Assembly: GCA_910588825.1 (NCBI GenBank)
Contig: CAJURF010000021.1
Coordinates: 1-48,627 of the forward strand
Direction: 5' to 3'
Source: an uncultured Lachnospiraceae bacterium
GTDB taxonomy: Bacteria; Bacillota; Clostridia; Lachnospirales; Lachnospiraceae
Length of the DNA: 48,627 nt
The position numbers were made by a program, and so were the translations under genes. Of this stretch, positions 33,246-43,019 are shown one piece after another. Within the stretch, counting starts at the first letter, position 1. Each line of letters starts with the position of its first letter. A model generated the notes under the pieces. The model saw nothing but the letters and a program-made list of their open reading frames with translations, did not search any database and was not told the origin of the DNA.

Positions 33246-33325
33246 TAAGAAATTAAAATTTATTGTGAAAGAATGGGCGGGCCGGGATGAGGGCCGGGAA
33301 TAGCCGGAATCCTCAGAATACGAAC

Positions 33326-33354
33326 TTGCAAATTCTTCTTGTATCTGTTAGAAT
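33326..33354 (+). promoter_or_regulatory. Promoter of the glycosyltransferase operon
   Basis: TTGCAA (33326-33331), a 17-nt spacer and TAGAAT (33349-33354). Confidence 0.6.
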
Positions 33355-33390
33355 GAAAAACGGTTGTATAATGTGAAGGGAGAAATTACC

Positions 33391-34344
33391 ATGATTAGTC
33401 TCATTATACCCTGTTATAACGAGGAACAGACCCTGTCCGGTTTTTATGCGGCTCTGAATCGGGTGATTGAGGAGATTGCTGAAACCGCAGAGTATGAATT
33501 TGAAATTTTGTTTATTGACGATGGTTCCCAGGACGGTACATTGGACCTGTTGAAATCTTTTGCGGCGCAGGATGAGCGGGTGTGTTATCTCTCTTTTTCC
33601 AGAAATTTTGGAAAAGAGGCGGCCATGTTCGCGGGTTTTTGCAATGTGCGCGGAGACTACGCAGCTGTAATGGATGCAGATATGCAGGACCCCCCGGAAC
33701 TGTTAAAGGACATGCTGGTTCAAATGGAAACCGGTGAATATGACTGTGTGGCAGCTCGGCGGATATCCAGAAAAGGTGAGCCGCCCATCCGGTCGGTGTT
33801 TGCCAGGATGTTTTATAAAGTGATTAACCGCATATCCAACATAGATGTGGTGGACGGAGCCAGGGATTTCCGGCTGATGAAGCGGGAAATCGTGGATGCC
33901 ATGACAGCTATGGGGGAGTATAACCGCTTTTCCAAAGGGATTTTTGGATGGGTTGGTTACCGCACATGCTGGCTGTCTTATGAGAATGTGGAGCGTTCAG
34001 CCGGTGAGACCAAGTGGAGCTTCTGGAAACTATTCCGGTATTCTCTGGACGGAATCATCAGTTTTTCCCAGGCACCGCTGTCCCTTGCCTCTTATTGTGG
34101 CTTTGTGTTTACATTTCTGTCATTTCTTGCCATCTGTTTTATCATGGTCCGTAAATGGATTTATGATGATCCTGTACCCGGCTGGCCTTCTTTGGCCTGC
34201 ATTGTTACTTTTATCGGGGGTGTGCAGCTTTTTTGTATGGGGATTATGGGGCAGTATCTGGCCAAGACGTATATGGAAGTTAAGAATCGTCCCCATTATA
34301 TTATCAGTGAGAGCAATAGAAAGGATGTCCGCAAAATTCGATGA
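33391..34344 (+). CDS. GT2 glycosyltransferase, GtrB/polyprenyl-phosphate type
   Basis: The start is the ATG at 33391 (MISLIIPCYNEE), with AAGGGAG at the usual distance; a longer frame from 33364 has no site. The product is 317 residues: an N-terminal GT-A domain with IPCYNEE, FIDDGSQDGT and the DxD-like MDADMQDPP, then two C-terminal membrane helices (about 230-255 and 265-290). Relatives transfer a sugar to undecaprenyl phosphate (GtrB, YkcC). It overlaps a polytopic membrane protein gene by 4 nt, fitting a lipid-linked sugar donor pathway for a wall glycan or teichoic acid. Confidence 0.85.
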   Translation: MISLIIPCYNEEQTLSGFYAALNRVIEEIAETAEYEFEILFIDDGSQDGTLDLLKSFAAQDERVCYLSFSRNFGKEAAMFAGFCNVRGDYAAVMDADMQDPPELLKDMLVQMETGEYDCVAARRISRKGEPPIRSVFARMFYKVINRISNIDVVDGARDFRLMKREIVDAMTAMGEYNRFSKGIFGWVGYRTCWLSYENVERSAGETKWSFWKLFRYSLDGIISFSQAPLSLASYCGFVFTFLSFLAICFIMVRKWIYDDPVPGWPSLACIVTFIGGVQLFCMGIMGQYLAKTYMEVKNRPHYIISESNRKDVRKIR

Positions 34345-35855
34345 ACGAGATTTTGATAAAAATAAAATGCGCGGCCAAAGAGTGCAAAAGAGATCTGTGT
34401 ACAGACAAGGGGATGGCTTTGTCACTGCTGTATGTGATTCTGCCTGTTTTCCTGTTTTTTGCCGGATGGCTGAAACTTCCCGCAGCAATTTTGCTGTGTG
34501 CAGTGCTGCTGTGTTTCTTGAAGCCTCTGAGCAGGAATCTGTGTGTCCGGCATTCCGGGGTGGGTTTTTCTTCCAACCCGGAGTACTGGCTGACACTGGC
34601 AGTTGTGGTGTTTATCTGGGTTTTGTTCAGCGGTATCGGGGGCTTTTCTTTTCAGAACACAGATTATTATGTGCGCAATCCCGTGTACCGGGACCTGGTG
34701 AACCAGTCCTGGCCTGTGTATTTTGACCTGTCTGTCCAGAGGGAGGCTGTCCGGGAGATTGTGGGCAGTGATACTGTGGCGTTTACTTACTATTTCTGTT
34801 TCTGGCTTCCACCGGCCCTGTTATCGAAGCTGCTGCCGGGCGGGGAGCTGGTCTCCAATCTGTTGCTGCTTCTCTGGGCCTATCTGGGCGTGATGCTGGC
34901 TTTGTACCAGGTACACCGATATCTGAAGAGGACTTCGTGGGCAATACCCGGGATATTTATTTTTTTCGGAGGACTGGATATTATCGGGTACCGGCTGCTC
35001 ATCGGGGAGGTCCCTCTTGGGGAACATTTGGAGTGGTGGTGTACGTACTTTCAGTACTCTGCCCATACCACAGTTCTGTACTGGGTTTTTAATCAAGCCA
35101 TACCAGTCTGGCTTTTGACCGCACTGTTTCTCAATATGAAGGGAAACCGGTCCACTGCAGGACTGGGAGCACTGATGTTTGCCTATTCCCCGTTTGCCAC
35201 TTTGGGGATGGTGCCCCTGGCCGTTTATTCCGTTTTCAGGAAAAAGGAAAAGTGGAGAAGGGCGGTCACTTGGGAAAATATTCTGATACCGCTGGTTATG
35301 CTGCTGGTCTTTGGAAGTTTTTACTTATCTAATCCGGACAATCTGTCTGTGAAAGGATGGATTTTCGAATTCTATCCGTCTGAGAGTCTGGCCGGCCGTT
35401 ATCTCTTGTTTTTGTTCCTAGAGGCAGGAATTTACGCCCTGATTTTGAGAAAATGTATTTTTAAATATGATTACTTATGGCTGGTATTGGCAGAACTGGC
35501 TCTGATACCACTGTACCGGATGACAGGGGCAAATGATTTTGCCATGCGGTCTTCCATGCCCGGATTGTTCATTTTATCGGTCTGCCTGATTCGTTATGTG
35601 TTGAACAATACGGTGAAATGGGAAAAGTGGGCAATCGTACTTATATTGGCTGTGGCGGCGGTTACGCCGTTATCTGAGATATACCGCAGTGCTTCGGCCA
35701 CAGTGCTGGGAGAAGCGCAGCCCAATGAGCTGGTGTACAGCTTTCAGGATTTTGCCACAGATGATGCCGGGGTGATTGAAATCTGCAGGCAGCAGTTTTT
35801 CACTTATCACCCGGAGGAAACATTTTTTTTCCGGTATCTGGGGCGGTTGGAATAA
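34341..35855 (+). CDS. Polytopic membrane protein, possible GT-C glycosyltransferase
   Basis: This 504-residue protein has about 10-12 predicted membrane helices from residue 28 onward and an Asp-containing outer loop after helix 3 (FQNTDYYVRNPVYRD, about 110-124), as seen in GT-C glycosyltransferases. It overlaps the GT2 gene through ATGA, so the two are translationally coupled. It may use the polyprenyl-linked sugar made by the GT2 enzyme to modify a cell-surface polymer; this is inference and I do not recognise a named family. The C-terminal tail is soluble and ends FRYLGRLE. Confidence 0.65.
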   Translation: MNEILIKIKCAAKECKRDLCTDKGMALSLLYVILPVFLFFAGWLKLPAAILLCAVLLCFLKPLSRNLCVRHSGVGFSSNPEYWLTLAVVVFIWVLFSGIGGFSFQNTDYYVRNPVYRDLVNQSWPVYFDLSVQREAVREIVGSDTVAFTYYFCFWLPPALLSKLLPGGELVSNLLLLLWAYLGVMLALYQVHRYLKRTSWAIPGIFIFFGGLDIIGYRLLIGEVPLGEHLEWWCTYFQYSAHTTVLYWVFNQAIPVWLLTALFLNMKGNRSTAGLGALMFAYSPFATLGMVPLAVYSVFRKKEKWRRAVTWENILIPLVMLLVFGSFYLSNPDNLSVKGWIFEFYPSESLAGRYLLFLFLEAGIYALILRKCIFKYDYLWLVLAELALIPLYRMTGANDFAMRSSMPGLFILSVCLIRYVLNNTVKWEKWAIVLILAVAAVTPLSEIYRSASATVLGEAQPNELVYSFQDFATDDAGVIEICRQQFFTYHPEETFFFRYLGRLE

Positions 35856-35893
35856 CGAAAATTTGAAAAATTTAGACAGGAAAGAGTGAATTC

Positions 35894-37288
35894 ATGAAAG
35901 AAAAATATGAATCCTTATCAGTAACTGTATTGAAGGATCTGGCGAAAAAAAGAGGAATGAGAGGCATCTCCGCCCTGAAGAAAGACCAGCTGGTGGAGGC
36001 CATGCTTGCGGAAGATGAAAAAGAGAGAATAGAAAAAGCGAAGGAAACAGCAGAGGCGGCCCGCAGTGAGGAAAAGGAGGAGCCTGCCGAGAAAACGGAG
36101 CGGACTGAGAGGACAGACCGGCAGGAGGGGGCAGACAGGATTCCGGTGGATACAGCCCAGCTGGACAGCGGACAGAAAGCAGACGGCATTCTGGAAGTGA
36201 TGCCTGACGGATATGGATTTATCCGCTGTGCCAACTACCTGCCCGGGGAAAATGATGTATATGTGTCCCCATCCCAGATACGCAGGTTTGGGCTGAAAAC
36301 CGGGGATATCCTCCAGGGAAATATCCGCATTAAGACTCAGTCGGAAAAGTTCAGCGCCCTTTTGTATGTGACTTCCATAAACGGGATTTCCCCCAATATG
36401 ATGAGGCGGTTTAACTTTGAGGATATGACCCCCATTTTCCCCAATGAGCGGCTGGTGCTGGAGCGTCCCGGAGGGAGTATGGCCATGCGGATTGTGGATC
36501 TGGTCAGTCCTATCGGAAAAGGCCAGAGGGGTATGATTGTATCCCCGCCGAAAGCGGGAAAGACCACGCTTTTAAAAGATGTGGCCCAATCCCTGCTGAA
36601 AAATAATCCGGAAATGCACCTGATTATTCTGCTGATTGATGAGCGTCCGGAGGAGGTGACGGACATCCGGGAGGCCATTGTGGGAAAGAATGTGGAAGTG
36701 ATCTATTCCACCTTTGACGAGCTGCCGGAGCATCACAAACGGGTTTCTGAGATGGTGATGGAGCGTGCCAAGCGTCTGGTGGAACATAAGAAAGATGTGA
36801 CCATACTTCTGGACAGCATCACACGTCTGGCAAGAGCCTATAATCTCACGGTTCCTCCCAGCGGCAGAACTCTGTCCGGCGGTCTGGACCCGGCTGCGCT
36901 GCATATGCCCAAGCGGTTTTTTGGGGCAGCCAGAAATATGCGGGAGGGAGGCAGTCTGACCATCCTTGCCACAGCTCTGGTGGATACAGGCAGCAAAATG
37001 GACGATGTGGTCTATGAAGAATTTAAGGGAACCGGAAATATGGAGCTGGTGCTGGACAGAAAACTCCAGGAGAAACGGGTGTTCCCGGCCATTGACATTG
37101 TAAAATCCGGAACCCGCAGGGAAGACCTGCTGCTTGGCCGTGAGGAACAGGAGGCTGTCTATAATATGCGCAAAGCATTGAATGGGCTGAAGACAGATGA
37201 GGCAGTGGAGCAGATTCTGAATATGTTTGCCAAGACAAAAAGCAACTGGGAATTCGTGCAGATTGCCAAGAAACAGAAATTTATTTAA
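35894..37288 (+). CDS. rho: Transcription termination factor Rho
   Basis: This 464-residue protein has the Rho N-terminal helix bundle (about 1-40; LKDLAKKRGMRGISALKKDQ), then a charged disordered insert (45-95, rich in Glu, Lys and Arg), the RNA-binding cold-shock-like domain (about 97-175; GILEVMPDGYGFIR) and the RecA-type ATPase with Walker A PPKAGKTT, LLIDERPEEVTD and RLARAYN. Rho is an RNA-dependent hexameric helicase that ends transcription. The charged insert is common in clostridial Rho. It precedes rpmE, as is common in Firmicutes. Confidence 0.97.
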   Translation: MKEKYESLSVTVLKDLAKKRGMRGISALKKDQLVEAMLAEDEKERIEKAKETAEAARSEEKEEPAEKTERTERTDRQEGADRIPVDTAQLDSGQKADGILEVMPDGYGFIRCANYLPGENDVYVSPSQIRRFGLKTGDILQGNIRIKTQSEKFSALLYVTSINGISPNMMRRFNFEDMTPIFPNERLVLERPGGSMAMRIVDLVSPIGKGQRGMIVSPPKAGKTTLLKDVAQSLLKNNPEMHLIILLIDERPEEVTDIREAIVGKNVEVIYSTFDELPEHHKRVSEMVMERAKRLVEHKKDVTILLDSITRLARAYNLTVPPSGRTLSGGLDPAALHMPKRFFGAARNMREGGSLTILATALVDTGSKMDDVVYEEFKGTGNMELVLDRKLQEKRVFPAIDIVKSGTRREDLLLGREEQEAVYNMRKALNGLKTDEAVEQILNMFAKTKSNWEFVQIAKKQKFI

Positions 37289-37293
37289 AGAAC

Positions 37294-37322
37294 TTGCATT
37301 TGAGGAAGGAATATGCTATAAT
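37294..37322 (+). promoter_or_regulatory. SigA-type promoter of rpmE
   Basis: TTGCAT (37294-37299), a 17-nt spacer and TATAAT (37317-37322). Confidence 0.7.
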
Positions 37323-37391
37323 TCAATGACTGTTTAGGAACTGTAAAGAAATAGGAAATAAGAAATACGAAACAGACAGGGGTGATAACAA

Positions 37392-37592
37392 ATGAAAGAA
37401 GCAATCCATCCAGAATATTATCAGGCGGAAGTGACCTGTAACTGCGGAAATACATTTACCACAGGTTCCACAAAAAAGGAAATCCACGTGGAAATCTGTT
37501 CCAAATGCCATCCGTTCTATACCGGACAGCAGAAAGCGGCACAGGCACGGGGACGTATTGATAAATTTAATAAGAAATATGGTCTTCAGTAA
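37392..37592 (+). CDS. rpmE: 50S ribosomal protein L31, zinc-binding form
   Basis: This 66-residue protein begins MKEAIHPEYYQ. It has CNCG (residues 17-20) and CSKCH (36-40), the zinc-binding cysteines of the C+ L31 form, with the conserved HPFYTGQQK. L31 bridges the two ribosomal subunits. AGGGG precedes the ATG. Confidence 0.97.
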   Translation: MKEAIHPEYYQAEVTCNCGNTFTTGSTKKEIHVEICSKCHPFYTGQQKAAQARGRIDKFNKKYGLQ

Positions 37593-37637
37593 GGATCTGC
37601 TCAAGGATCTGTCACGAAAGAGGCATAGTGAATGAAC

Positions 37638-37668
37638 AGGGTGAGGTGGATTATCTCGCCCTATTTTT
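37638..37668 (+). terminator. Terminator after rpmE
   Basis: AGGGTGAG (37638-37645) pairs with CTCGCCCT (37655-37662), one G-U pair, followed by ATTTTTC. Confidence 0.75.
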
Positions 37669-37684
37669 CGTTGGAGGTAGTAAA

Positions 37685-38659
37685 ATGAAGTCGTCAAATA
37701 TCGGCGGACAGGCCGTCATGGAAGGCATTATGATGCGCCATGGGGACGTATATTCAGTGGGAGTGCGCAGACCTGACGGTGAGATTGAAATAAAAGTAGA
37801 AGATTATAAAAGTGTATTTGGAAAACATGGGTGGATGAAATGGCCCCTGCTGCGGGGAGTTGTCAGCTTTGTGGATTCCCTGGTGGTGGGGACAAAGTGT
37901 CTCATGTATTCAGCCTCTTTTTTTGAGGAGGAAGAGGAGGTACAAAAGGAGCCCGAAAAGCAGAAAAAGCTGGATAATCTATTTATATACGGCACAGTTT
38001 TTGTGGCGCTTTTGCTGTCCATCGGGCTGTTTATGGTTCTTCCCTATTGGATTGCCCAGGGGGTGAAATATCTGACAGCATCGGATATGGCCTTCGCGGC
38101 GGCAGAGGCAGTGGTGAGGATTGTATTGTTTTTAATCTATCTGCTGCTGATCTCACGCATGGAAGATATCCAGCGTACATTCATGTATCACGGTGCAGAG
38201 CATAAATGTATCAACTGTGTGGAAAACGGCCTGGAACTAACTGTGGAAAATGTGATGAAAAGTTCCCGTCAGCACAAGCGGTGCGGAACCAGTTTCCTGT
38301 TGTTTGTGATGGTGGTCAGCGTGATTATCCATTTCGGGATTACTTTGCTGCCCATTGAGACCAAATGGATGCAGATTGTTCTGCGGATTGTGCTGCTTCC
38401 GCTGATTGCCGGGATTTCTTATGAATTTATCCGCTGGGCGGGAAATAGTGACCAGGGATTGATTTCTCTGTTGAGTAAGCCGGGGATGGCACTGCAGAAA
38501 CTTACTACCCGGGAGCCGGAACCGGATATGGCCCAGGTGGCCATCCAGGCAGTGGAGGCTGTTTTCGACTGGAGAGCTTATCTGGCCGGAAGTGAGGAGA
38601 CTTCTGTGCCAAGAGGCAAAGAGGCAGATGAACCAGTGCCGGAAGAGGTCTCGGTATGA
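37685..38659 (+). CDS. DUF1385 (YqhQ-like) membrane protein
   Basis: The start is the ATG at 37685, with GGAGG 7 nt upstream. The product is 324 residues and begins MKSSNIGGQAVMEGIMMR, the DUF1385 hallmark. It has four membrane helices (about 95-120, 130-155, 205-230 and 235-255) and the conserved loop YHGAEHKCINCVENG with His, Glu and Cys residues. B. subtilis YqhQ is the best-known relative; the function is not established. Its stop overlaps the prmC start (ATGA), and this order with prmC and prfA is common in Clostridia. Confidence 0.9.
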   Translation: MKSSNIGGQAVMEGIMMRHGDVYSVGVRRPDGEIEIKVEDYKSVFGKHGWMKWPLLRGVVSFVDSLVVGTKCLMYSASFFEEEEEVQKEPEKQKKLDNLFIYGTVFVALLLSIGLFMVLPYWIAQGVKYLTASDMAFAAAEAVVRIVLFLIYLLLISRMEDIQRTFMYHGAEHKCINCVENGLELTVENVMKSSRQHKRCGTSFLLFVMVVSVIIHFGITLLPIETKWMQIVLRIVLLPLIAGISYEFIRWAGNSDQGLISLLSKPGMALQKLTTREPEPDMAQVAIQAVEAVFDWRAYLAGSEETSVPRGKEADEPVPEEVSV

Positions 38660-39513
38660 AAGGGGAAGACCGTCTGACTCTAGGGCAGATATGGAAAAGA
38701 GGCACTGCTTTTCTGGAAGAAAAAGGAGTGCCGGATGCGGGGCTGGATGCCTGGTATCTGATGGAGGAAGTCTGGCAGATAGACCGTGCTTATTACTATA
38801 CCCACAGAGATGATGTTCTGGAAGAAGACGGGAACAGGCAGGAACGGTTCGCTGATTATCTCAAAAGGCGGGGAATGCGGGAGCCTCTGCAGCATATTCT
38901 GGGGCGGGCCTGGTTTATGGAGCTGGAATTTGTTGTGAATCCCCATGTACTGATTCCACGTCAGGATACGGAAGTTCTGGTGGAGGAGGCCAGAAAACTG
39001 CTGGGGCCGGGCCAGCGGGTGCTGGATATGTGTACCGGGAGCGGCTGTATTCTGCTGAGCCTGCTTTATCACTGTAAAGGGGCAGAAGGCATAGGAGTGG
39101 ATATTTCTTCCCAGGCGCTGGAAACAGCCAGGGAGAACAGCCGCCGCCTGGGGATTGAGGCTGAATTTATAGAAAGCGATCTGTTTGCGCAGGTGGAGGG
39201 AAAGTATCATATGATTGTATCCAATCCCCCCTATATACCAGGGGGGGAGATTGATCTGCTGATGGAGGAAGTGGGCAGATATGACCCCCGCCTGGCCCTT
39301 GACGGGGGCGTGGACGGCCTGGATTTTTACAGGAGACTGCTGGCAGACAGTCCTGGACACCTGCAGCCGGGAGGCATACTGCTGATGGAAATTGGTTCCG
39401 GCCAGGGAGACTGGGTGCAGTCACATATGAAGGCCGGGGGCTACCGGCAGGTGAGGCTGCTGAAAGATCTGTCCGGCCTGGACCGGGCTGTTCTGGGATA
39501 TTCCCCGGAATAA
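38656..39513 (+). CDS. prmC: Release factor glutamine methyltransferase
   Basis: This 285-residue protein methylates the Gln of the GGQ motif in RF1 and RF2. The N-terminal helical domain (1-95) is followed by an SAM-dependent Rossmann fold: VLDMCTGSGCILLSL (about 115-129), DISSQALETA and the catalytic SNPPYIP (about 190-196). It overlaps the previous gene and lies 71 nt before its substrate gene, prfA. Confidence 0.95.
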   Translation: MKGEDRLTLGQIWKRGTAFLEEKGVPDAGLDAWYLMEEVWQIDRAYYYTHRDDVLEEDGNRQERFADYLKRRGMREPLQHILGRAWFMELEFVVNPHVLIPRQDTEVLVEEARKLLGPGQRVLDMCTGSGCILLSLLYHCKGAEGIGVDISSQALETARENSRRLGIEAEFIESDLFAQVEGKYHMIVSNPPYIPGGEIDLLMEEVGRYDPRLALDGGVDGLDFYRRLLADSPGHLQPGGILLMEIGSGQGDWVQSHMKAGGYRQVRLLKDLSGLDRAVLGYSPE

Positions 39514-39531
39514 AGGGGACAAAGGCCAGGT

Positions 39532-39562
39532 ATGTACTTTCGGAATCTTTCCGAGGGTACAT
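39532..39562 (+). other. Hairpin before prfA
   Basis: ATGTAC (39532-39537) pairs with GTACAT (39557-39562) and CGGAA (39541-39545) with TTCCG (39549-39553) inside it. It lies 22 nt before the prfA start. It is not a terminator (no T-run) and could affect prfA translation. Confidence 0.35.
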
Positions 39563-39584
39563 GAAGTGTATTTAGGAGGAAAAC

Positions 39585-40661
39585 ATGTTTGATAAATTAG
39601 AAAATCTGCTGATTCGGTTTGAGGAATTGCTGGGAGAGCTGGGGCAGCCGGATGTGGCGGGAAACCCGGAGCACTTTCAGAAATTGATGAAGGAGCAGAG
39701 CGATCTGCAGCCAGTGGTGGATACGTATCAGGAATATAAAAAGTGCAGACAGACAGAGGAGGACAGTCTGTCTATGCTGGAAGAAGAATCAGATGAAGAA
39801 ATGCGGGAAATGCTGAAGGAAGAGCTGGCAGAGTCCAAAAAGCGCATGGCAGAGCTGGAGAAGGAGCTGAAGATTCTTCTTCTGCCCAAAGACCCCAATG
39901 ATAATAAAAATGTAATTGTGGAGATCCGTGCGGGAGCCGGCGGAGATGAGGCAGCCCTTTTTGCGGCGGATATTTACCGGATGTATGTGAAATATGCCGA
40001 GAGCAGACGGTGGAAGACAGAGATGCTCAGCCTGAATGAGAACGGCATCGGCGGATTTAAGGAAGTGGTGTTTATGCTCAACGGACAGGGAGCATATTCC
40101 CGGCTGAAATATGAAAGCGGTGTACACCGTGTTCAGCGGGTGCCGGAGACAGAGTCCGGCGGGCGCATCCACACCTCAACCATAACCGTGGCCATTATGC
40201 CGGAGGCGGAGGAGATCGATTTCCAGCTGGATATGAATGACTGTAAGTTCGACGTGTTCCGGGCTTCCGGAAACGGGGGACAGTGTGTCAACACCACAGA
40301 TTCAGCCGTGCGGCTGACCCATATTCCCACAGGTCTGGTGGTTTCCTGTCAGGATGAAAAATCCCAGCTGAAAAATAAGGAAAAGGCGCTGAAAGTTCTG
40401 CGCTCCAGACTATACGAGATGGAACTGGAAAAGCGCCACGACGCAGAGGCGGAGGCCAGAAGGAGCCAAGTGGGCACAGGAGACCGTTCAGAGAAAATTC
40501 GGACATATAACTTTCCCCAGGGAAGGGTCACTGACCACAGAATCAAGCTGACACTTCACCGTCTGGAGGCAGTTCTGGGGGGAGATCTGGAAGAAGTCAT
40601 TGACAGTCTTATCGCTGCGGACCAGGCACTGCGTCTGAGCCGCCTGAATGAAGAAGCATAA
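39585..40661 (+). CDS. prfA: Peptide chain release factor 1
   Basis: This 358-residue protein of normal length has the GGQ loop ASGNGGQCVNTTDSAVR (about 226-242) and the PxT-type region PETESGGRIHTST (about 186-198), as in RF1, which reads UAA and UAG. The N-terminal helices are rich in Glu and Lys. AGGAGG precedes the ATG. It follows prmC, whose product modifies its GGQ. Confidence 0.97.
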   Translation: MFDKLENLLIRFEELLGELGQPDVAGNPEHFQKLMKEQSDLQPVVDTYQEYKKCRQTEEDSLSMLEEESDEEMREMLKEELAESKKRMAELEKELKILLLPKDPNDNKNVIVEIRAGAGGDEAALFAADIYRMYVKYAESRRWKTEMLSLNENGIGGFKEVVFMLNGQGAYSRLKYESGVHRVQRVPETESGGRIHTSTITVAIMPEAEEIDFQLDMNDCKFDVFRASGNGGQCVNTTDSAVRLTHIPTGLVVSCQDEKSQLKNKEKALKVLRSRLYEMELEKRHDAEAEARRSQVGTGDRSEKIRTYNFPQGRVTDHRIKLTLHRLEAVLGGDLEEVIDSLIAADQALRLSRLNEEA

Positions 40662-40687
40662 AAAGTCAAAAGAAGGGAGCGGCACAG

Positions 40688-41602
40688 ATGAAAAAAACAT
40701 CATTGGTGATTATGGCTGCAGGAATTGGGAGCCGGTTTGGCAAAGGCATCAAGCAGCTGGAGCCAGTGGGGCCAAATGGTGAGATTATTATGGATTATTC
40801 CATTTACGACGCCCTGCAGGCCGGCTTTAATAAAGTGGTATTCATTATACGCCGGGATCTGGAAAAGGATTTCCGGGAGGTGATAGGAAGCAGAATCGAG
40901 AAGAGGACAGAAGTTGAGTATGCCTTTCAGGAGCTGGAAGATGTGCCCGCCGGGGTCTCCTGCCCGCCAGAGAGAGTAAAACCTTGGGGCACCGGGCAGG
41001 CTGTGCTGGCGGCAAGAAAGTTCCTGAGAGAACCATTCGCAGTGGTCAATGCGGATGACTATTATGGAAAAGAGGCATTCGCCAAAGTTCATGAATATCT
41101 TATAGAAGACCGTGTTTCCTCCGGGAAACTGGATATCTGCATGGCCGGATTTATTCTGGGAAACACCCTGAGCGATTATGGAGAAGTGACCAGGGGTATC
41201 TGCCGCATGGACAAAGAGGGCAGGCTGCTGGGTGTGGATGAGACAAGGAATATTCGAAAAAGCCCCGGGGGAGCCTGTGCAGTTCTGCCGGACGGCACAG
41301 AAAATGCCCTGGACCCGAAAGCGCTGGTTTCCATGAATATGTGGGGGCTGACTCCAGAATTTGTCCGGGAGCTGGAACAGGGATTCAGGAAATTTTTATC
41401 CCAGTGGGGACAAAAGGATCTGAAGAAAGAATACCTGCTGCCGGATATTGTGGACCGGCTTATTGGAGAGGAAAAGGCGGCAGTGTCAGTATTAAAGACG
41501 AAAGATATCTGGTTCGGCGTCACCTACCAGGAGGATAAATATGTGGTCAGAGAGGCGTTTGCGGACCTGATACGCAGGGGCGTGTATCCGGAAAAATTAT
41601 AA
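40688..41602 (+). CDS. Sugar/nucleotide-diphosphate-type nucleotidyltransferase
   Basis: This 304-residue protein begins MKKTSLVIMAAGIGSRFGKG, the nucleotidyltransferase signature, with IKQLEPVGPNGEI and VNADDYYG (metal-binding Asp pair, about 118-125). It joins a sugar phosphate to a nucleotide. Length and layout recall glucose-1-phosphate or MobA-like members, but without enough detail to name a substrate. AAGGGAG precedes the ATG. It is followed by glmM, so a role in cell-wall sugar supply is plausible. Confidence 0.75.
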   Translation: MKKTSLVIMAAGIGSRFGKGIKQLEPVGPNGEIIMDYSIYDALQAGFNKVVFIIRRDLEKDFREVIGSRIEKRTEVEYAFQELEDVPAGVSCPPERVKPWGTGQAVLAARKFLREPFAVVNADDYYGKEAFAKVHEYLIEDRVSSGKLDICMAGFILGNTLSDYGEVTRGICRMDKEGRLLGVDETRNIRKSPGGACAVLPDGTENALDPKALVSMNMWGLTPEFVRELEQGFRKFLSQWGQKDLKKEYLLPDIVDRLIGEEKAAVSVLKTKDIWFGVTYQEDKYVVREAFADLIRRGVYPEKL

Positions 41603-41667
41603 AGTCTTAAAAATATTGCGAAGACGGCCTGGATGGTATCCAGACGCTTCAAAGGAGGAATGGAACA

Positions 41668-43014
41668 ATGGGAAAATATTTTGGTACGGACGGTTTCCGC
41701 GGGGAGGCCAATACAGTCCTTACGGCGGAGCACGCGTTTTTGGTAGGACGTTTTCTGGGATGGTATTACGGGCAGGGGAAAAAGGCGCAGATTGCCATCG
41801 GAAAAGATACAAGAAGAAGCAGCTACATGTTTGAGTATGCCTTAGCAGCCGGGCTTACCGCGTCGGGGGCGGATGCCTTTTTGCTGCATGTGACCACCAC
41901 ACCCAGTGTTTCTTATGTGGTGCGGACAGAGGATTTTGACTGCGGGATTATGATTTCTGCCAGCCACAACCCATTTTATGATAACGGAATCAAGATTATC
42001 AGCGGCACGGGGCAGAAGATTGAGGCGGCTGTAGAAGAACAGATTGAGAAATATCTGGACGGGGAATACCAAAAGCTTCCCCTGGCAACAGGAGCGGATA
42101 TCGGGCGCACCGTTGACTTTTCTGCGGGGAGGAACCGGTACATCGGGTATCTCATGTCCATACCTGCCCATGCTTTTAAAAATGTGAAAGTGGGGCTGGA
42201 CTGTTCCAACGGAAGTGCCTCTGCCATTGCGAAAAGTGTGTTCGACGCGCTGCGGGCAAAGACGTATGTGATTAACAACACACCGGACGGGACCAATATC
42301 AATACCAACTGCGGTTCCACCCATATTGAAGTAATGCAGCAGTTTGTCATAGAACATGGACTGGATGTGGGATTTGCCTACGACGGGGATGCAGACCGCT
42401 GTATTGCTGTTGACCATATGGGAAACGTGGTGGACGGAGATAAGATTCTCTATATCTGCGGCAAGTATCTGAAAGAGCAGGGAAAACTGGCCAACAATAC
42501 CATTGTGACCACTGTTATGTCAAACCTGGGGCTGTATAAAGCTCTGGACAGGGAAGGGATTTCCTATGAAAAAACGGCAGTGGGGGACAAATATGTCTGT
42601 GAAAATATGATGGCCAACGGGCACAGTCTGGGGGGAGAACAGTCCGGACATATTATTTTCTCACGCCACGCGGCCACAGGGGACGGCATTCTCACCTCCC
42701 TGATGCTGATGGAAGCCCTGATGGAGAAAAAGGCAGTTTTGAAAGACCTGGCAGATGAGGTAAAGATTTATCCGCAGATTTTAGAAAATGCGCGGGTTTC
42801 TGATAAGAAGGCGGCCAGGGAACATCCCAGGGTACAACAGGCTGTGGCAGCAGCGGCAGAAGCACTGGGAGAAGACGGAAGGATTTTGGTCAGGGAGAGC
42901 GGCACAGAACCGCTGGTGCGGGTAATGGTGGAAGCTTCCACTCAGGAACTGTGCAGGAAGTATGTGGATCAGGTGGTACAGGTGATGCGGGAAGAAGGAT
43001 TGACGGCGGAGTAA
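41668..43014 (+). CDS. glmM: Phosphoglucosamine mutase
   Basis: This 448-residue protein begins MGKYFGTDGFRGEAN. The active-site phosphoserine is in ISASHNPFYDNGIKI (about 99-113), the metal site in FAYDGDADRC (about 235-244), the sugar-binding loop in GGEQSGH and the phosphate-binding loop in RESGTEPLVRV (about 412-422). It converts GlcN-6-P to GlcN-1-P for peptidoglycan. AAGGAGG precedes the ATG. The downstream gene starts 6 nt after its stop. Confidence 0.93.
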   Translation: MGKYFGTDGFRGEANTVLTAEHAFLVGRFLGWYYGQGKKAQIAIGKDTRRSSYMFEYALAAGLTASGADAFLLHVTTTPSVSYVVRTEDFDCGIMISASHNPFYDNGIKIISGTGQKIEAAVEEQIEKYLDGEYQKLPLATGADIGRTVDFSAGRNRYIGYLMSIPAHAFKNVKVGLDCSNGSASAIAKSVFDALRAKTYVINNTPDGTNINTNCGSTHIEVMQQFVIEHGLDVGFAYDGDADRCIAVDHMGNVVDGDKILYICGKYLKEQGKLANNTIVTTVMSNLGLYKALDREGISYEKTAVGDKYVCENMMANGHSLGGEQSGHIIFSRHAATGDGILTSLMLMEALMEKKAVLKDLADEVKIYPQILENARVSDKKAAREHPRVQQAVAAAAEALGEDGRILVRESGTEPLVRVMVEASTQELCRKYVDQVVQVMREEGLTAE

Positions 43015-43019
43015 GTTCT